A stretch of 64,000 bases of DNA from Gnetum montanum (GCA_015680685.1 MNCI01016273.1:2051625-2115624); one strand, 5' to 3'; positions 12,095 through 25,383 are shown, counted from the first letter of the stretch. Notes: generated from the sequence alone by a model not told the origin. Made by a program: numbers and translations.

Positions 12095-13400
12095 TAGAAC
12101 AGTTAGCATAGGTGGCCATCTTCCCCATGACTAAGTTAGAAGGAGGAGATTCAAAATAGTTTGCAGGGTTGTCCATCAAAAGAGGTAGCATGTGTACTAG
12201 CTGTCCTAAGCTTCTGGAAAGGTTTGGTTTGTTGCACGTTGACCAAAATTTTCTTATCTGGGCTCTCAAGTTTGTATATTATCATGGCCCCTAAAGGAAA
12301 AGTTGCATAAATAATATAAGGTCCTTCCCATAATGTTTGAAATTTAGTACATTATGGCACATGTGTGGGATTCTAGTAGAGAACCTTATCTCATAGCTGA
12401 TATTTAACTTTCCTAATTATTAGGTCATGACATTGTTTATTGAAGGCCTTGTGTAATTCATTAGATCATAGGGAAACTAATCAGTTTTCATCTAGCAAGT
12501 TAAGGGTTACTAACCATTGTTTCTATGCTAGATCAAGGTCAAGGTTGAGGTCACATGCCATGGATAGTGTATGAAGCTCAGTTTGAATGGGAAGCATTGG
12601 TAATTTACCATACACTAACTCATAGGGAGAGTAGCCTGTAGGGAGTTTCCAGGTGGAGCGATATGCCCAAAGAGTATCGTTCAGTTTAGTGCTCTAGTCT
12701 CACCTAAACTTGTTAATGGTTCTTGTCAATATCTTTGTAATCTCCTTGTTGATGAATTTTGCTTGACCGTTCACTTGGGGGTGGTATGGTGTAGTCAATT
12801 TATTCTTAGCCTCTAAGTGTTGCATTAATTTTCAAAAATTTGCACTTGTGAAGTGTGTACCATTGTCTGAAATAAGTGCACATGGCATACCAAACCTGTT
12901 TATGATTTGTTGTTGAACAAATCGTGCAGCTGTAGATGATGTACAATCTTTAACAGTAGCTTCTTCAACCCATTTTGTTAGGTAATCAATGGCAACAATA
13001 ATATAAGATTTTCCATTGGACATTGGTGTAATCGAAATCATAAAATCAATTCCCCAAATGTCGAAGGGTTCTAACGGTTGAATTCATTGATGTAGACCCT
13101 CCATTCTAGTAGTCATTCCCCCATCAGATTGATAGTGCTCACAAGATTGGACGAAATGATAGGCAACCTGAAATAATTTAGGTTAATAATATCTTGCAAG
13201 CAGGATCTTGATGGCCATTCATCTCCCAACAAAATGATCCCCAAAAGGACCCTCATGAGTGTCTTAGAGAACTCGTCATTGATCTATATCGGGAACACAC
13301 CATCGAACCAAGCCATTGGGACACACTTTGTAAAGTTGCACATTGATCTCCATAAAGTACTTGGCTTGGTGAAGAAACTATTATTTCTTCTTTATGTTTA
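12095..13400 (-). pseudogene. Integrase of element A (broken)
   Basis: Minus-strand Ty3/gypsy integrase core. The clearest piece (13041-12832) reads [12 protein letters not shown] and, later, [10 protein letters not shown], covering the first part of the catalytic core with the second Asp of the DD35E triad. Downstream frames continue through the C-terminal region to a GKMATYAN-like end that matches element C. Upstream, the zinc-binding His/Cys segment is split by stops. It lies just 3' of RNase H, as in other Ty3/gypsy elements. Confidence 0.8.
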
Positions 13401-13449
13401 ACTCTTGTGGTGTTTGTTGGGTGAGGAGATAGGTAAGAATGCTATTGTA

Positions 13450-14000
13450 CTAGTTTGTCTCCATGGGTGATTGATTATTCACTACATCATCAAAGAGGAA
13501 TTCATCAAGGAAATGATCATAAATTGGATACTCATCCTCTTTGTTATTCCATAGCAATCGAGATAAATGATCAACAGCTACATTCTCGGTGCCCTTATGA
13601 TTGATCATCGTTAAATCAAACTCTTGTAAGATTACAAGCCATGGTATGATACGAGGGCTTACCATTGGCTTATTCATGAGGAATCAAATTGCACTATGAT
13701 TTGTATGTATATATACTTTATATCCCAATACATAGTGTCTAAAATTTTCTAGTGCAAACACTACAACCATTAATTCTTTCTCTGTGATAGTGTAGTTAAG
13801 TTTTGCACCAATGATACTTCTACTTGCATAGTGGATGTAATAAGGATGCTTTTGGTCATCTAACTATGTAAGTATGACTCCTAAAGTAGAGTTGGACATG
13901 TTAGTCATGATATGGAATGGTTTGGACTAGCTAGGAGCTTATAGGATAGGTGTTTCTACTAGCTTCTATTTCAAAGTTAGGAAAGCTAATTCACATTCCT
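13450..14000 (-). pseudogene. RNase H of element A (broken)
   Basis: Minus-strand sequence matches the Ty3/gypsy RNase H segment. It includes the AKLNYTITEKELMVVVFAL core with the acidic residue in ..EKEL.., a HTNHSAI motif and a C-terminal NVAVDHLSRL (open frame 13677-13450). Stops interrupt it. Relative to the RT part it is in a different frame, so an indel lies near 14.0-14.3 kb. Confidence 0.78.
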
Positions 14001-15010
14001 TGATCCACTCGAAAGGTACGTCCTTTTTTGTTAATTCTACCAATGATTTGGCAACATTTGAAAAGTTCTTATAAATATCTTATAGTAGCCAATATGTCCA
14101 AGGAATGATCAAATATCTTTGATAGTTTCCGGTTGATGGGTAATTCTTTAGATAATTTTGATTTTCTCGAGGTCTACCTCTATGTGTGTGAGATTTTGTG
14201 CCCTAGTACTACACCTTCTTGGACCATCAAATGGCTTTTCTACCAATTGAGCTTCAAATTGGTTTCTACATATCTTTTTAACAATTGCTCCAACTGATCC
14301 AAGGCTTGATCAAATTTTGCTCCATAAGTGGAGAATTTGTCCATAAAGACCTCCACGCCATTCCCTATCTACTATTGGAATATGCTTAGAACTAGTTGTT
14401 GAAATGTTGTAGGGGCATTGCACAAGCCAAACAACATCTGTTTGTATGTGAATGTTCCCCAAGGACTGACAAACATAGTCTTAGCTTGGTCTTCTAGGGC
14501 TATTTGTATTTGGTTATATCTACTATATCCATTCAAAGAACTGTAATAGCGATGCCCTGCTATGGTGTCTAAGACTTGGTCGAAAAATGGTAATGGAAAG
14601 TGATCTTTGAATGTTGCCATATTTAGTAGCCTGAAATCTATGCACACCCTCCATTTGCCTCCCTTTTTAGGCACAATAACTAAGGGGCTAACCCATTCGC
14701 TATCAGCAATGGGGTATATGAAACCAGCCTTGAGAAGTTATTTGATTTCTTCCTTAACTACTTACTTCAGCTTAGGGTTCAATCGCCTATGTGGTTATCT
14801 TCGAGGCTTCATGGAGGGGTCAGTGTAAATTCTATGTTGGCATATCCTAGGATCTATTCCAATTAATTTGGCATATGGCCAAGCGAAGGATTCTGACCAT
14901 TTATTTATTACCTTTAGCAATTCTTCTTTTTTTTGAGGAGCAAACTTAGCATTGATAATTATCAGTTTTTCATTTTTAAGGAACGTGTATTCCATACTGG
15001 TGGGCAATGG
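14000..15010 (-). pseudogene. Reverse transcriptase of element A (active site lost)
   Basis: Minus-strand Ty3/gypsy RT. Visible blocks are KGGKWRVCIDFRLLNMATFK, FPLPFFDQVLDTI, SSLNGYSRYNQIQIALEDQ and GLCNAPTTFQ (open frame 14674-14372), preceded by IGIDPRICQHRIYTDPSMK (15007-14795). The position of the catalytic YxDD motif reads FMDK (about 14340), where element C has FMDD. The second catalytic Asp is therefore replaced and the enzyme could not polymerise even without the stops. Confidence 0.88.
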
Positions 15011-15316
15011 TTTCAGCTTGACGGGCTTCTGCTTAAATTTCTCAGGGATTTCCAGCTTCCCCTAGTTGATATTTTCAAGGTTAAGACTTGGAAGTTGGTG
15101 GTGGACTTACTCTAATGCGTCTATGCTATCAATGTAAGCACAAGTCAAATCCTCAGTTACTTCCATGCATATGAGTGAATTACTTTCTTGATCAGCTATC
15201 AGCCACTAGGTGACTTCCTATTGTGTGGCTGCTACATATAGGCATCTTTGTATGTTAATCACTTGTGCACACTGATTGCATGCAGGCAATGCTAAACTTT
15301 GTACAAACCATCACCT

Positions 15317-15960
15317 CTACATGCAATTACACCCTATGTCACTATAGGTGATGCATAAAACTTTCTTCTTCCCGATATTTCCAAATGTATTTTTCTTTGA
15401 TATTTCTAGGGAAAGATCACAGATTCCTAGGCGTGTGTCAATGGTGCTTAGCCATGCTCTTCCCATTATGATTGGGAAGTCCCCCTTACCATTGTTTACC
15501 TGAATCACTAAAAAGTCAGCTAGGTATGACCATCCATAAATAGTGGTAACAATGTCTTCCACCAGTTCCAATGGGACAGTGATGGACTGGTTGATCAACT
15601 CTAGACAGACGTAGCTCTTTTTCAATGGAGGCAAGTTCCAAGCCTTGTACATTTCTTGAGAAATCAAGTTGACATCAAAACTTGAATCCAAAAGAGCCTT
15701 GCATAGTGCATTTCTAGCAATTTGTAACTATATCAGAGGACTTCCAGGATCAGATAATTTCCTGGGAAGGTGGCTAGCTTTGATCCAATCGGTGACGACA
15801 TGTGTTAGCATGACCATATTCGTTGAGTATAGTGATTGGGTTGAAGGGGGATCCGAAGTTTTGATTAATATTGAGGCATCTAAGAAATCAACTACTTGTG
15901 GTTGTAAGGTCTTGGTTGGACTATTGGTTCTAAAGAAAGGTCTTTTCTTCATGTGGTTGT
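15317..15960 (-). pseudogene. Retroviral-type aspartic protease of element A
   Basis: Minus-strand frame with MLTHVVTDWIKASHLPRKLS (15952-15728) followed after a stop by MDSSFDVNLISQEMYKAW (15691-15317). The active-site triad D-S/T-G reads DSS here, so it is altered. A GRAWLSTIDTRLGI segment downstream matches the C-terminal part in element C. It lies between gag and RT as expected. Confidence 0.75.
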
Positions 15961-16439
15961 TGGAACCAATAGTAAGTTGAGAGTTAATAGCCCTCGTGGC
16001 ATTACGTTGCTGCGGCTAGGGAGGGATTTCACCTTGCATCGCTGGAGTAGGTGGTAGTGGAGCTATTGGTGTAAGAGATGCAGTTGAATGAGAAGGATGA
16101 TATGCTTGTGGAATATCACTCCTAGAAGAGAGTCCCATAATACTCATGAGCTTGGTAGTGAGGTTGAGGAGTAACATGACTAGTAGAGTCACATGGATAA
16201 ACTAGCTATTGCACGTAATATCCATATGGGTCAGGTTGCTAGTAAGGATACTATTGCCTTGGTGGTGGCATTCCCCATGATTATGGATTCTACCATTGTT
16301 GATATTGCTCAATTGTTTGTAGTGGAGTTCCACTAGGATAATATATTAAGGGTTGGTGGAACTACCTTGGGTTACCTTGAGTATAAGGTAACCTTTTGGG
16401 TGTTTGCTATTTGTTGAATCGTGGGTTGAGAGCATACAC

Positions 16440-18339
16440 CCCAAACTCTTGTAGATGTGAGATTATAAGGCAACATCCCTTAGGATGGTCATATTGACAT
16501 ATCTCACATCCATTATCATTTTCTGTCTCTGAATCCACAACCTCTTCAATGATGGTAAGTTTTCCCTTACCCTTGCTATGTGCATGTTCAACTTCTCTCT
16601 TTTTTCATTTTCACTACCTTGCTCTCTAGACTCCTCTACTATTTTAAGAACAATTTGAAATCTATTTTCTAGAGAGTCCCACATTTGGTCTACCTTGGCC
16701 AAAACTTCTAATGTCATATTTTGGATAGGCAAAGTTTTCCTATTCATCATCTTTTCGAGTGGTGACTCTTCTTCATCCTCACAAAATCTTACTCCCCTCT
16801 TCCAGAGGAAAGGATCTCATTTATACTCTTCCATATTTTCTCTCTTCCATAGCTCACCTTCTTCATTAGCAACTTCCTCTAATAGTCTTTGAATTTGATG
16901 GGACCTAAGCTCGGATAGTCTTCCTTGGGCATAAGTCCCAAGGGTTCTTCTCGTTTCATGCCTAAGCCCATCTATGAGATGGCGCAATTGTTGCCTTTGC
17001 AAATAATCATGGCCAGGAAAATGATGTAATAGTGCATAGTATTGGTCCATGGTAGCATCCAATGGTTCATGTCCTCCTTGTTTCCAGCCTTGGATTTTCT
17101 TTCGCAGGTTGGACACTCGAGAGTACGTTTGGTACTTATCATTAAAGAATTCTAACATGGTACTCCACCTATGAATGGATTCCAGTTCTAAGGACTGGTA
17201 CCAGCTTTTTGCTTCTTTAACTAGTGTCCATGGGAACAACTTAAGTTTTTGCCATTCATTCTCTATGTTTTGCAATGCACACGCATCATGAAATGCTTGT
17301 AAGTGATTCTGAGGATCAACATTGTATCCCCCTTCAAATTGTGGGATATTGTTCATATCTAATCTCTTGATCCTATTATCTTTCTGGTTCCTTGTTGGAA
17401 TTCTAACAGCCTCAGTTATGTCTAACATACTTCGAATAGTGTAGGAGTTCATCATGATTGTCTCGTCCATGGTGTCTATGATGCCTACGTTGTTCCCTAC
17501 TCTTCCTTCTTCTATGTTGTGACTCTCTAGAGTGCCCTCATACGCTTTCTTGGTTGTTTCGCTTATAACTTCCACTTTGCCTACCTTTATCCCCATGGTC
17601 TTTTTCTTTATAATTACATCCAGATACTGAAGGAGAGGGTGAAGGAGATGATGAAGGTGAAGAAGAAGGAGAACCATTACCATGATGGTGTCTACTACCT
17701 TCTCTTCAGAGGTCATGGCCTCAATTGCAATTACAATCAGAATGTTCACCTTTATCAGGAGTTCGAAACCCATTTTTTGAATCCTTTATGCACGTGGATA
17801 TCAGAACCTGGGTTATGAATAGTGGAATGAAGGTTTTGATACACAACCCCTTGGCCAAAGTCAAGGGGAGGAACATTGTTGTGTGGGAAACTACCTAAGG
17901 TAAGTTCACCATCCTCATTTTCACTTAAGACATGTGGGGCATCCTAGGACCACTTACCCTTCAAAGACTTATGATGTCTCTCCTGTTGCAAGTTCCTTTG
18001 AATTTGTGCCTCTATGGGATGGCATTCTCTTGAGTCACGGTCTTGCACAACATAGTCTGCATGTAAGTTTGGCATGCCAATTTGTGTGAGAGCATGAAGA
18101 AGCATGCTTGGGATTGAACGATTGGGAGGTAACACTATGTTACCTTCTAAGTATCGCCAACACAGTTGTTTGTCTTGATGGAAGATAAAGGTGAGGTTTG
18201 ATATATACTCATCGGGATGAATATATACCACTTGAACTTGTTGAGGGATTGGTGGATCAAGATCATGTGTATTACGTGGTTGATTATTTCTTGTTTCAAA
18301 CCTAGGTGTTGAGGCACTTTCGTACAAAGAAGGAGACAT
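16440..18339 (-). pseudogene. gag of element A (frameshifted)
   Basis: The N-terminal part (18339-17944) holds VVYIHPDEYISNLTFIFHQD, which element C shares. The main capsid-like part (17773-16817, other frame) holds IPQFEGGYNVDPQNHLQAFH, SWYQSLELESIHRW and LRKKIQGWKQG, which match the Athila-type retrotransposon gag domain. A C-x-x-C..DHPKGCC..H zinc-knuckle-like stretch ends it near 16450. One frameshift lies near 17.8-17.9 kb, with stops in the Pro/Gln-rich tail. Confidence 0.87.
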
Positions 18340-18456
18340 ACTTGTCTATTTAGTGTGCAATGTATTCTTGTTTATTATTTTCTCAACCAAACCTAAGGGT
18401 TTCTTCCAATGATGTGGATGATTTCCTATGTTCTAGTTAACACACAAACAACTAAG

Positions 18457-18474
18457 TCCCCGGAAACAGTGCCA
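18457..18474 (-). promoter_or_regulatory. Primer-binding site of element A
   Basis: On the minus strand, TGGCACTGTTTCCGGGGA begins one base after the 5' LTR end. It is close to the complement of the 3' end of plant tRNA-Asp (TGGCGCCGTTGCCGGGGA). Confidence 0.8.
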
Positions 18475-18475
18475 A

Positions 18476-19368
18476 TGATGGGTGGAGAGGCACCCCTACG
18501 CTCAACCATACGAATACGAGCATTTTATGCATGATTCGGTCGAATTCCAAGGACTAAGTGCTTATGTGCCCTTATGGAACAAGGATGAGTTGGTTGATCG
18601 TTGTCTTCCCAAGCTTACCTGTATGTCACAATTGTATGGTTAAGTAAACTTGAGGCATATGATTTTTATAGCTTTTATGTTTTTATGTCCTGCACTAGTA
18701 GGGAAGGAGATAGGTAACTAAGTGACTAATTTAACTTAACTACTCATTAACTAAGTTCTAACTAATCCTAACACTAGCATCTGTTCCCACTTGCCGTACA
18801 CATCTTGAACTAGTGCAACACTGTTGGGATTACCAAACGCTAATCGTTACTAGGTTACCAAGCATTACACGTATGCTTGAAGTGGTTGTGCTTGTGTGTT
18901 TTAACGATTTACTTAATTGATTAAAATGAATTGTTGTGCTAATAACAGAAATGTAAAGTGCATAAAATAAAATAAATGCATAAGAAAATAAAATAAAAGA
19001 AATGGATAATAAAACAAATCTCAAGTGCTACAAGGATGAATTAAAGATCTTGTCTTTATTGCCAACACAATGGTGTGCTTAGGTACATTAATGCTTGAAT
19101 AAAAATCAGTCCACACTTCGACCTCCTACTACGAGCACTTGGAAAATACTCTAACTTTCAAATAGACTTCAAGAGTTTCACTACTTGACTCTTAAAAGAC
19201 TTCTTTCAATTGTGCACTTGGGCACTATATTTATAGGCTTGGGAGTAACTACTCTAATAATTAGAGTAACTGCTCTAATAATTAGAATAACTACTAGAGT
19301 AACCACTCTAATAATTAGAATAACTACTAGAGTAACCACTCTAATAATAAGAGTAACTGCTCTCATCA
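18476..19368 (-). repeat. 5' LTR of element A
   Basis: 893 bp, pairs with 9250-10151. Ends are TGATGG...CTCATCA on the plus strand. The minus-strand TATA box CCTATAAATA lies near 19227-19237. The U3 end carries five to six copies of CTCTAATAATTAGAG-type near-palindromes. Confidence 0.88.
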
Positions 19369-19373
19369 CCTAC

Positions 19374-21341
19374 TCTTGACTTTTGAATGGTGTCGCAACT
19401 AAAAAAAACACTTTAGATAAAACATCTAATACTATTTATATTGTAATTTCTACAAATCCAAGCTTCCTTTTAAGGAAGTCTAGTTCCTTGGATTCTAACC
19501 ACATATTAAGGCATATTGCGCCCACTCCCTCCTCCCCTTCCACTTCCTCCCTAAATGTTAATAACCTAAGAACCAAACAATCCAAGACAAAACAATTAAA
19601 GAAATAATATAGTTTGTATGCTCGTTCTCCCACACAACTAACTTAGCCACCATAGTTGCTAAAAACCAACAACTAATTATCCACTACTCCCCTTCAACCT
19701 CCCTTCCCTTTCCCTCTAATTTTTAAACTATCCTAATAGAATAATAAAAATAACAAAATAAAAATAAAAATAAAGTGAAAAAATAAAAAAAATAAAAAAA
19801 ATAAAAAAACAAAAAGCTTACACAAAAGAATAAACAACAATCATATTTGTACATTTATTTGGAATTTTCATATGTACTACCCTATGATAGCGCCTAGTAT
19901 TAAGTTTTGAGAATTTTCATACATAAAAGAAACAAAAAATAATGTACTAACCTAACATATGCTATAATTTTTACCTCTCCCATCCCATCTTCCTTCCTTG
20001 CCCCACACCCTCTCTCCTTGCACACCCCCCCACCCTATGCTATCCAATCCCAAGCCCCCCTCCACCTCCTCTCCCCTGCACTCCCCACCCCTACCCACAG
20101 CCCCCCAACCTTCCTCTTCAATACCACCATCCCCCATAGCCCATGCCCCAATTGCTTCTAATGAAATAACACTCTTTTTTCCTCCAAAAATTCTTCCACA
20201 CCTTTGAACGTATGACAAACATGCGTCTCATATCCAAATATAAACTTCGTTCACAAACTTGAACTTGTCAATGGTGAAAAAAATTAAGGAAAAAAAAAAC
20301 CTCCTTAGGGAACCTTCAAACCTTCTTACTCATAAACATAGAAAACTAAAAAACCCCTCCTCACTATACCCCATGAATACACAACAATGTTAAAGACAAT
20401 CGTATCTACATATTTTTTTATAAACTCTGCAATTCTATAATGCATCAAAACCTACTCTTTATGATTTGATACGATTCTCTCATACTACAAACAAGTGCTT
20501 TTTATGAATTTGATTCAAGTATAATGTCAATTTCTATAGAAACTTAATTTTACAATTTAAGGAATTTTAGAATTAGGTTTTTTTCATTCAATGATATGCA
20601 ATTTTTTATTTAATAGATTTTTGGGAATTGAATCATAAATGTTTTGTATTTTTTGTAAATTATTTTCAAGAATTCAAAAGTTGTTGATTATATGATAAAT
20701 TTTCTTTTTCCATTTGATGATACACAAAGATATTAAGGATTTCTATTAAATAATTTACAATCAATTTATTTTTTTTGTTTTTGTTTTTGTTATCTTCAAA
20801 TTAGGATTTTTGAAGAAATATTGTAATTTGTATACTCCCTTGCCCTCTTCCATAACTGACTTAGCAACTATAGCTACTAACAACCAACAACCAACAACTA
20901 AGTATCCACTACTTAGCCCCCCACTAGCAACCCCCAATTGTCCAACCCCTAACCCATTTCTCACTTCCCCTAACCTAATTAGAGTACATCAAATCAAAAT
21001 ATAAAAGAGAGAATCTAAACAAAAATCTTAATGATTTTTGGGATGTCTTTTAAAGTTTACATAATTACAACCAATGTTGAAAAATCTTCCCTCTAAAGTA
21101 GAAAAGGATTAGGCCTTGTTTGTGTTCAAGAGCACCTTCATAGATTTTTACTTCTTACTAAAGAGTTTCTTAGAAAAAAATTCTTTATAAAGATACAAGA
21201 AAAAATTAATAAAAAAACATGAACAAATAACAAAAGAAGTTGAAAAATTTCCCAACTTGAGCTTCCAAAACAAAAAGAAATTAATATTGTAAAAGCCATT
21301 AATTATTTCTCTTTCATTGCAAGATTTTTTCTTGAAAATAT
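19374..21341. other. Repeat-rich spacer between elements A and B
   Basis: AT-rich with a strongly C-rich plus-strand block at 19981-20120. Two diverged direct copies of one sequence lie at 19605-19690 and 20818-20921; both contain TAACTTAGC/TGACTTAGC, then CCAACAACTAA and TATCCACTACT. No gene or known element is recognised. Confidence 0.5.
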
Positions 21342-22170
21342 TGATGAGTGGCGAAATACCCCTACACTCAACCATACGATCATGAGCGTTTTCACACGCG
21401 ATCCAATCGAACTCCGTAGACGGACTAGTTATGGGACCTAGACAGTTAGCCTTAGGTCGTAGTTCGTTGTCTTCCCACTTGGACTAGTATTAGCTTTTTC
21501 ATGTATGGTTTAGTCTAGAGTGAGGTGTATGATATGGTTCCTAATCTAATGCTACTCTTGAGGCAATGGAAGATGATATTAACTACACTAAGCTAGGAGA
21601 GAAAGGGTAAATAAATCTAATCTAGCCTACGTGCGATGAGCATCCATTCCTTGATTATCCGTACACATCTTGGACTTCGTGCATGACTACCATTGGGATT
21701 AGCAAGTGCAGATCTTAGGTACGCTACTGGGTTACCAAGTAGTCACACTTAAATGCTCATAATCAAGTCGTACTCATTCCAAGGTTTAACATGAGATAAG
21801 GGTGAGAGAGACTAATTAGGAATGCAATAAATAATGATTAAGTAAATAATTAAATAATTAAACTAAGTGAATGCTACAATGATGAGGTAATCTCGATCTT
21901 TATTGTTGGTCATGTGCATGTCCAAGTACATCACACTCGAATAAAGGATGCCATACAATTACATTCACCACACTACGGGCAGACACAGGAAAATATTCTA
22001 ACTATGGAGTGACTAAACTGCCAGAGTCTAGTTACAATCTAACTCCAATACTCTGAAACAAGGGAGAGCTGCCTCTTATTTATAAAACTAGTAGTAGGCT
22101 GCGATATCGCGTATGCGATATCGCAAGAAAAGATGTGATATCACGGCCCATGCAATAATGCGTCTCATCA
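21342..22170 (-). repeat. 3' LTR of element B
   Basis: 829 bp, pairs with 29168-30108. The U3 end (22100-22170) has only three or four copies of the GCGATATCGC-type palindrome. TATA-like TTATAAATAAGAGG lies on the minus strand near 22080. Confidence 0.9.
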
Positions 22171-22185
22171 TACCCCCACAACTAA
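22171..22185 (-). promoter_or_regulatory. 3' polypurine tract of element B
   Basis: The minus strand reads TTAGTTGTGGGGGTA directly against the LTR start TGATGAG. Confidence 0.75.
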
Positions 22186-22329
22186 ATAAAAACTCATCCT
22201 CGAGTTACAGTGATTACAAAGTGGATAGGTATGGGAGTATTAGATGGAAAATGAAATGATGCCGCAATGTGGAAAGAAAACAAAATAAAGACACAACACA
22301 TAGAATATGCTATACTAGAAAAATTTGGA

Positions 22330-25095
22330 ACTCATGTAGTTCCTAGTGGCGGTGGCTCCTCCATCGATGCCTTTCCTTTGTCTCGTGCTCTAGGCTTTGA
22401 GGCTTGATGGCATTGAAGTATGACCTAGAGATTCTCCTCTTTGGTTTGAGGGTCTTGTGCCATCCATGCTAATGTTTTAACATTTGATGAAGTCGGCACT
22501 TTCCACAGACAAGGTAGTTGCGGAAACATTTGGTTGGCCTTGACATACCAAGCCGCAAACACTCATCGTTCCTCTTCATAGGCTCTGGCTTTATCCTTGT
22601 ATTCGTGAAGGTCTATTAGCCATTGAGCAAAGTCAGTTGCAACATCTTTCTACCCCTGGTAGTTGGCTTTTACCACCTCAAGTTCAGAATTTGTGACTTC
22701 CAATTTCTCCAACAGCTTCTTGCGTTCTACAAATTCTACTTTGAATTTGATGTGGGTGGAAGCTACCTACTGCTCGAGCTCTATTCTTAGGTGCCCTACT
22801 ATTAACATGGCAAGGTTGGCATATCTTAGGTTTACCAACTCCATGTACTCTGTCAAGTCTTGAATCTGCAGGTCCCGGTTCTTCACTTTCGCTTGATGGG
22901 TGAAGGCATATGTGTCTAATATGGCCCACCAACTAGTGTGCTGAGCACTGATAGTGTTGATTTGGGCATTGGCCATATATGTCTCCTTTTCTAGGATTTT
23001 TTATACATCCCCACCTAATTGCGGAAATGCTCCTTCAGCTTCTCATGTCATTTAGCCTCGTTCTGCCACGTGCTTATGTCAATCGCTAACTTTTGATGAA
23101 TAGTGCGTACCTCCTCCATCGAGAGGGTTTGATTCTCTCTGGCTAAATGGCTCATGTCCCGGTTGACCTGGATGAATTGTTCTCATAATTGATGAAAGTG
23201 TTCATCGAGAACATTCTTTTACTTTTCTATAGTGGTCAACCAGAGGTTGTCAGCAACCAGTTGCTTGTTTTCTTCTTGTAAGGCCTTGAGTGCCTTATGA
23301 TGCACATGAGTTTGTGCCTGTGTTGCGGAGACATCTCAAATAGCCTTCTCCTTTTCATCCGCCACATTTTTATTCTTTGCGATCAATTTGGTTAGTTGCT
23401 CCATTCTAAAATTTTCTAGTTGGTCTGTAGGAACAAATTGCAAAGAGTCCCACTGCGCTGCTTGTAAGGCCACGAGCTACTCTTGTAGTTTCTGCACTTC
23501 AGCTTCAGCATGATCGACCCTTACTTCTAATAAGACCAACTTCCCCTTTGTGGAAATGAGGTCTGACTGAATTGCTGTAACATCCTAAGAGATGTCGAAC
23601 AGGGATGTCATCACTTGCCCTATTTGAAGTAATCGATCAAGCACATCCTCATGTTCTGCAGGAGTCATCGAGGTTCCATCCAGAGTTTGAGCATCCTGTG
23701 CTCCTAAGAGATTTTTTGGTGGCACAATAGGTATGTTGAAGGATTCTTTGATGTGTTCTGTAACACGTCTATAGCTCCCGTGGCATTCTGGTGTTGCATG
23801 ACCACCACAGTGGCCCCTTCACTAGTTTCTAATTGCACCTGAAATGATGCCGCGTTCCCTGAGATCTGTTGTGACCATCTACTTTCCCCTTCTCCTATTT
23901 GTATGGATACTTCCCCCCTTGTACGATCCAATGAAACCGTAGGTTGTATGACATCATCGATGACATGGAAGAGGTTTGCATCATCATGACTTTCCCAACT
24001 GATTGTCTCAGCGATGGCCCTAAGATGGCTCATCGATGATCTATAGTCTTGCGGTGGTGGTAGTTGATCCTGAGTTGTGCTGGGCCTTGCTTCCTATTGT
24101 TGGCTGGGACCCATGGTTGGAGGTTGACTAGGTCCAACCATTTGTTCTTCTTCTTTCTCTGGTCCTAGCTCTTTGCCAATGCTCTTTCTTGGAGCTGGCA
24201 CCTTAAATAATTCAGCATAGGAAGTAGTTTGAGCTTTCCGGAGGATGTCATTGGTGTACCCTTGGATACTAGCACATTGACAAAGCTTTCTGATAAGACA
24301 AGGGAAAGGCAACACCATCTTCCCTATCTTCCATTCTTCAAACCATGTAAGGATTTCTATCAAATATAAATCAGGTAGGTTAGCGTTAACCTTTCCCATC
24401 AACACTACACATCCTCTAGCTGCATACGTTGATATTCTTTTCAAGTCCTTTGTGGGGAAGAGGTGATATGTTCTGATTTTGAAATAAACCCTCTCTTCCA
24501 TCGTCAACTCACCAAATGCTTTATCCCTACCATAAGCCTTCTCCAACCAATTCTTTTTCACATCGGGGTCTGAATGGATGGATAACCGAGCAACATTGGG
24601 CCCTATATTTGGAAGGTTTAACACTTCCAAAATGGCTTGTGCAGAGAACTCAACTGTCACACCACAAATGCTAACAGTGGTGCCTTGCTCCTTATTGTGC
24701 CAAAATTGGTACGTCTCTCCTAGATATTAAGCACTACTTTCAAAGATGATAGGCCATAATGGGGATCCTTGGAGATGATCCCTAATGGCCTCAGGAGTGA
24801 ACTCTACGAATGACTCGAAGTTCAATTCCACAATCACCGCAGCAAATGTGGACTTTTCATGGATGGCTTGTACGCAATCCTGGGGCAATGTGAGTTGTTG
24901 TCCCGGTTTAGATGTTGTAGAAGCTCCTCCTTATGCTTTCCCAAACCATCCGGTAGGAGGTTCATTCTAATGGATGCTGAATGATTACTCCTCATATTCT
25001 GCATGTTGTCCGGTAGGTCTTTGTTGTCCACCTCTTCGAGATCGTTTACTTCCACCTTGGGTAGGACCTTCCTATTGTCCATGTTTCAGGGCCAT
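22330..25095 (-). pseudogene. Long 3' ORF of element B: transposon-protein-like domain plus coiled coil
   Basis: The minus strand opens at TTTTAG|ATGGCCC (25095), the same kind of acceptor-like context as in elements A and C. After an early frameshift the frame near 24850-24100 encodes a globular region including VTVEFSAQAILEVLNLP, RTYHLFPTKDLKRISTYAA and VLPFPCLIRKLCQCASI. This pattern resembles the putative plant transposon protein domain (Pfam Transposase_32) and Athila ORF1-like proteins that occur with Athila elements. A Pro/Gln linker follows. Then, in a shifted frame (about 23420-22560), come heptad-like stretches such as KALKALQEENKQLVADN and ERKKLLEKLEVTNSELEVV, indicating a long coiled coil. 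Several stops and frameshifts make it a pseudogene. The role is unknown; it is in the env position, but I see no signal peptide or membrane segment. Confidence 0.62.
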
Positions 25096-25383
25096 CTAAA
25101 ATCACATGGGCCAAGCGTCAGTAAGGTTTTTTTTTATCTTAAGTTATACCTTACTGCTTGCCTCTATTAATGATCTTATGTTATCACATGTGATAGTGCC
25201 CGAAAGTTTGTAATAATGAGTCCTATGACTTAGGTGGTTTCCATTTTAGTTTCCTGGTATACCTAAGGGTTAAATGCTTTTTAGGCACAATTATTCTAAG
25301 TGTTAGAGTTAATTACCTTAAATGATGTCCTTTGGGCAATGATAAATTTCAAAAAATTTAGGCACTTTTCGGCAAGTGTCCCT

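Larger units (their letters stand above)
9250..19368 (-). mobile_element. Element A: complete Athila-like Ty3/gypsy LTR retrotransposon (decayed)
   Basis: A 10.1-kb minus-strand element with two LTRs, a tRNA-Asp-type primer-binding site, gag, protease, RT, RNase H, integrase, a long 3' region and a polypurine tract. Imperfect target duplications CCAAC (9245-9249) and CCTAC (19369-19373) bracket it. Domain order PR-RT-RH-INT and the gag and RT style (VFMD.FSTYG) place it near the Athila branch of Ty3/gypsy. Coding frames carry stops and at least two frameshifts, so it is not autonomous. Confidence 0.9.

Noticed and set aside
19952-20218. Open frames in both strands of the C-rich block
   Set aside because: Low-complexity Pro or Gly-rich translations with no start context or homology.
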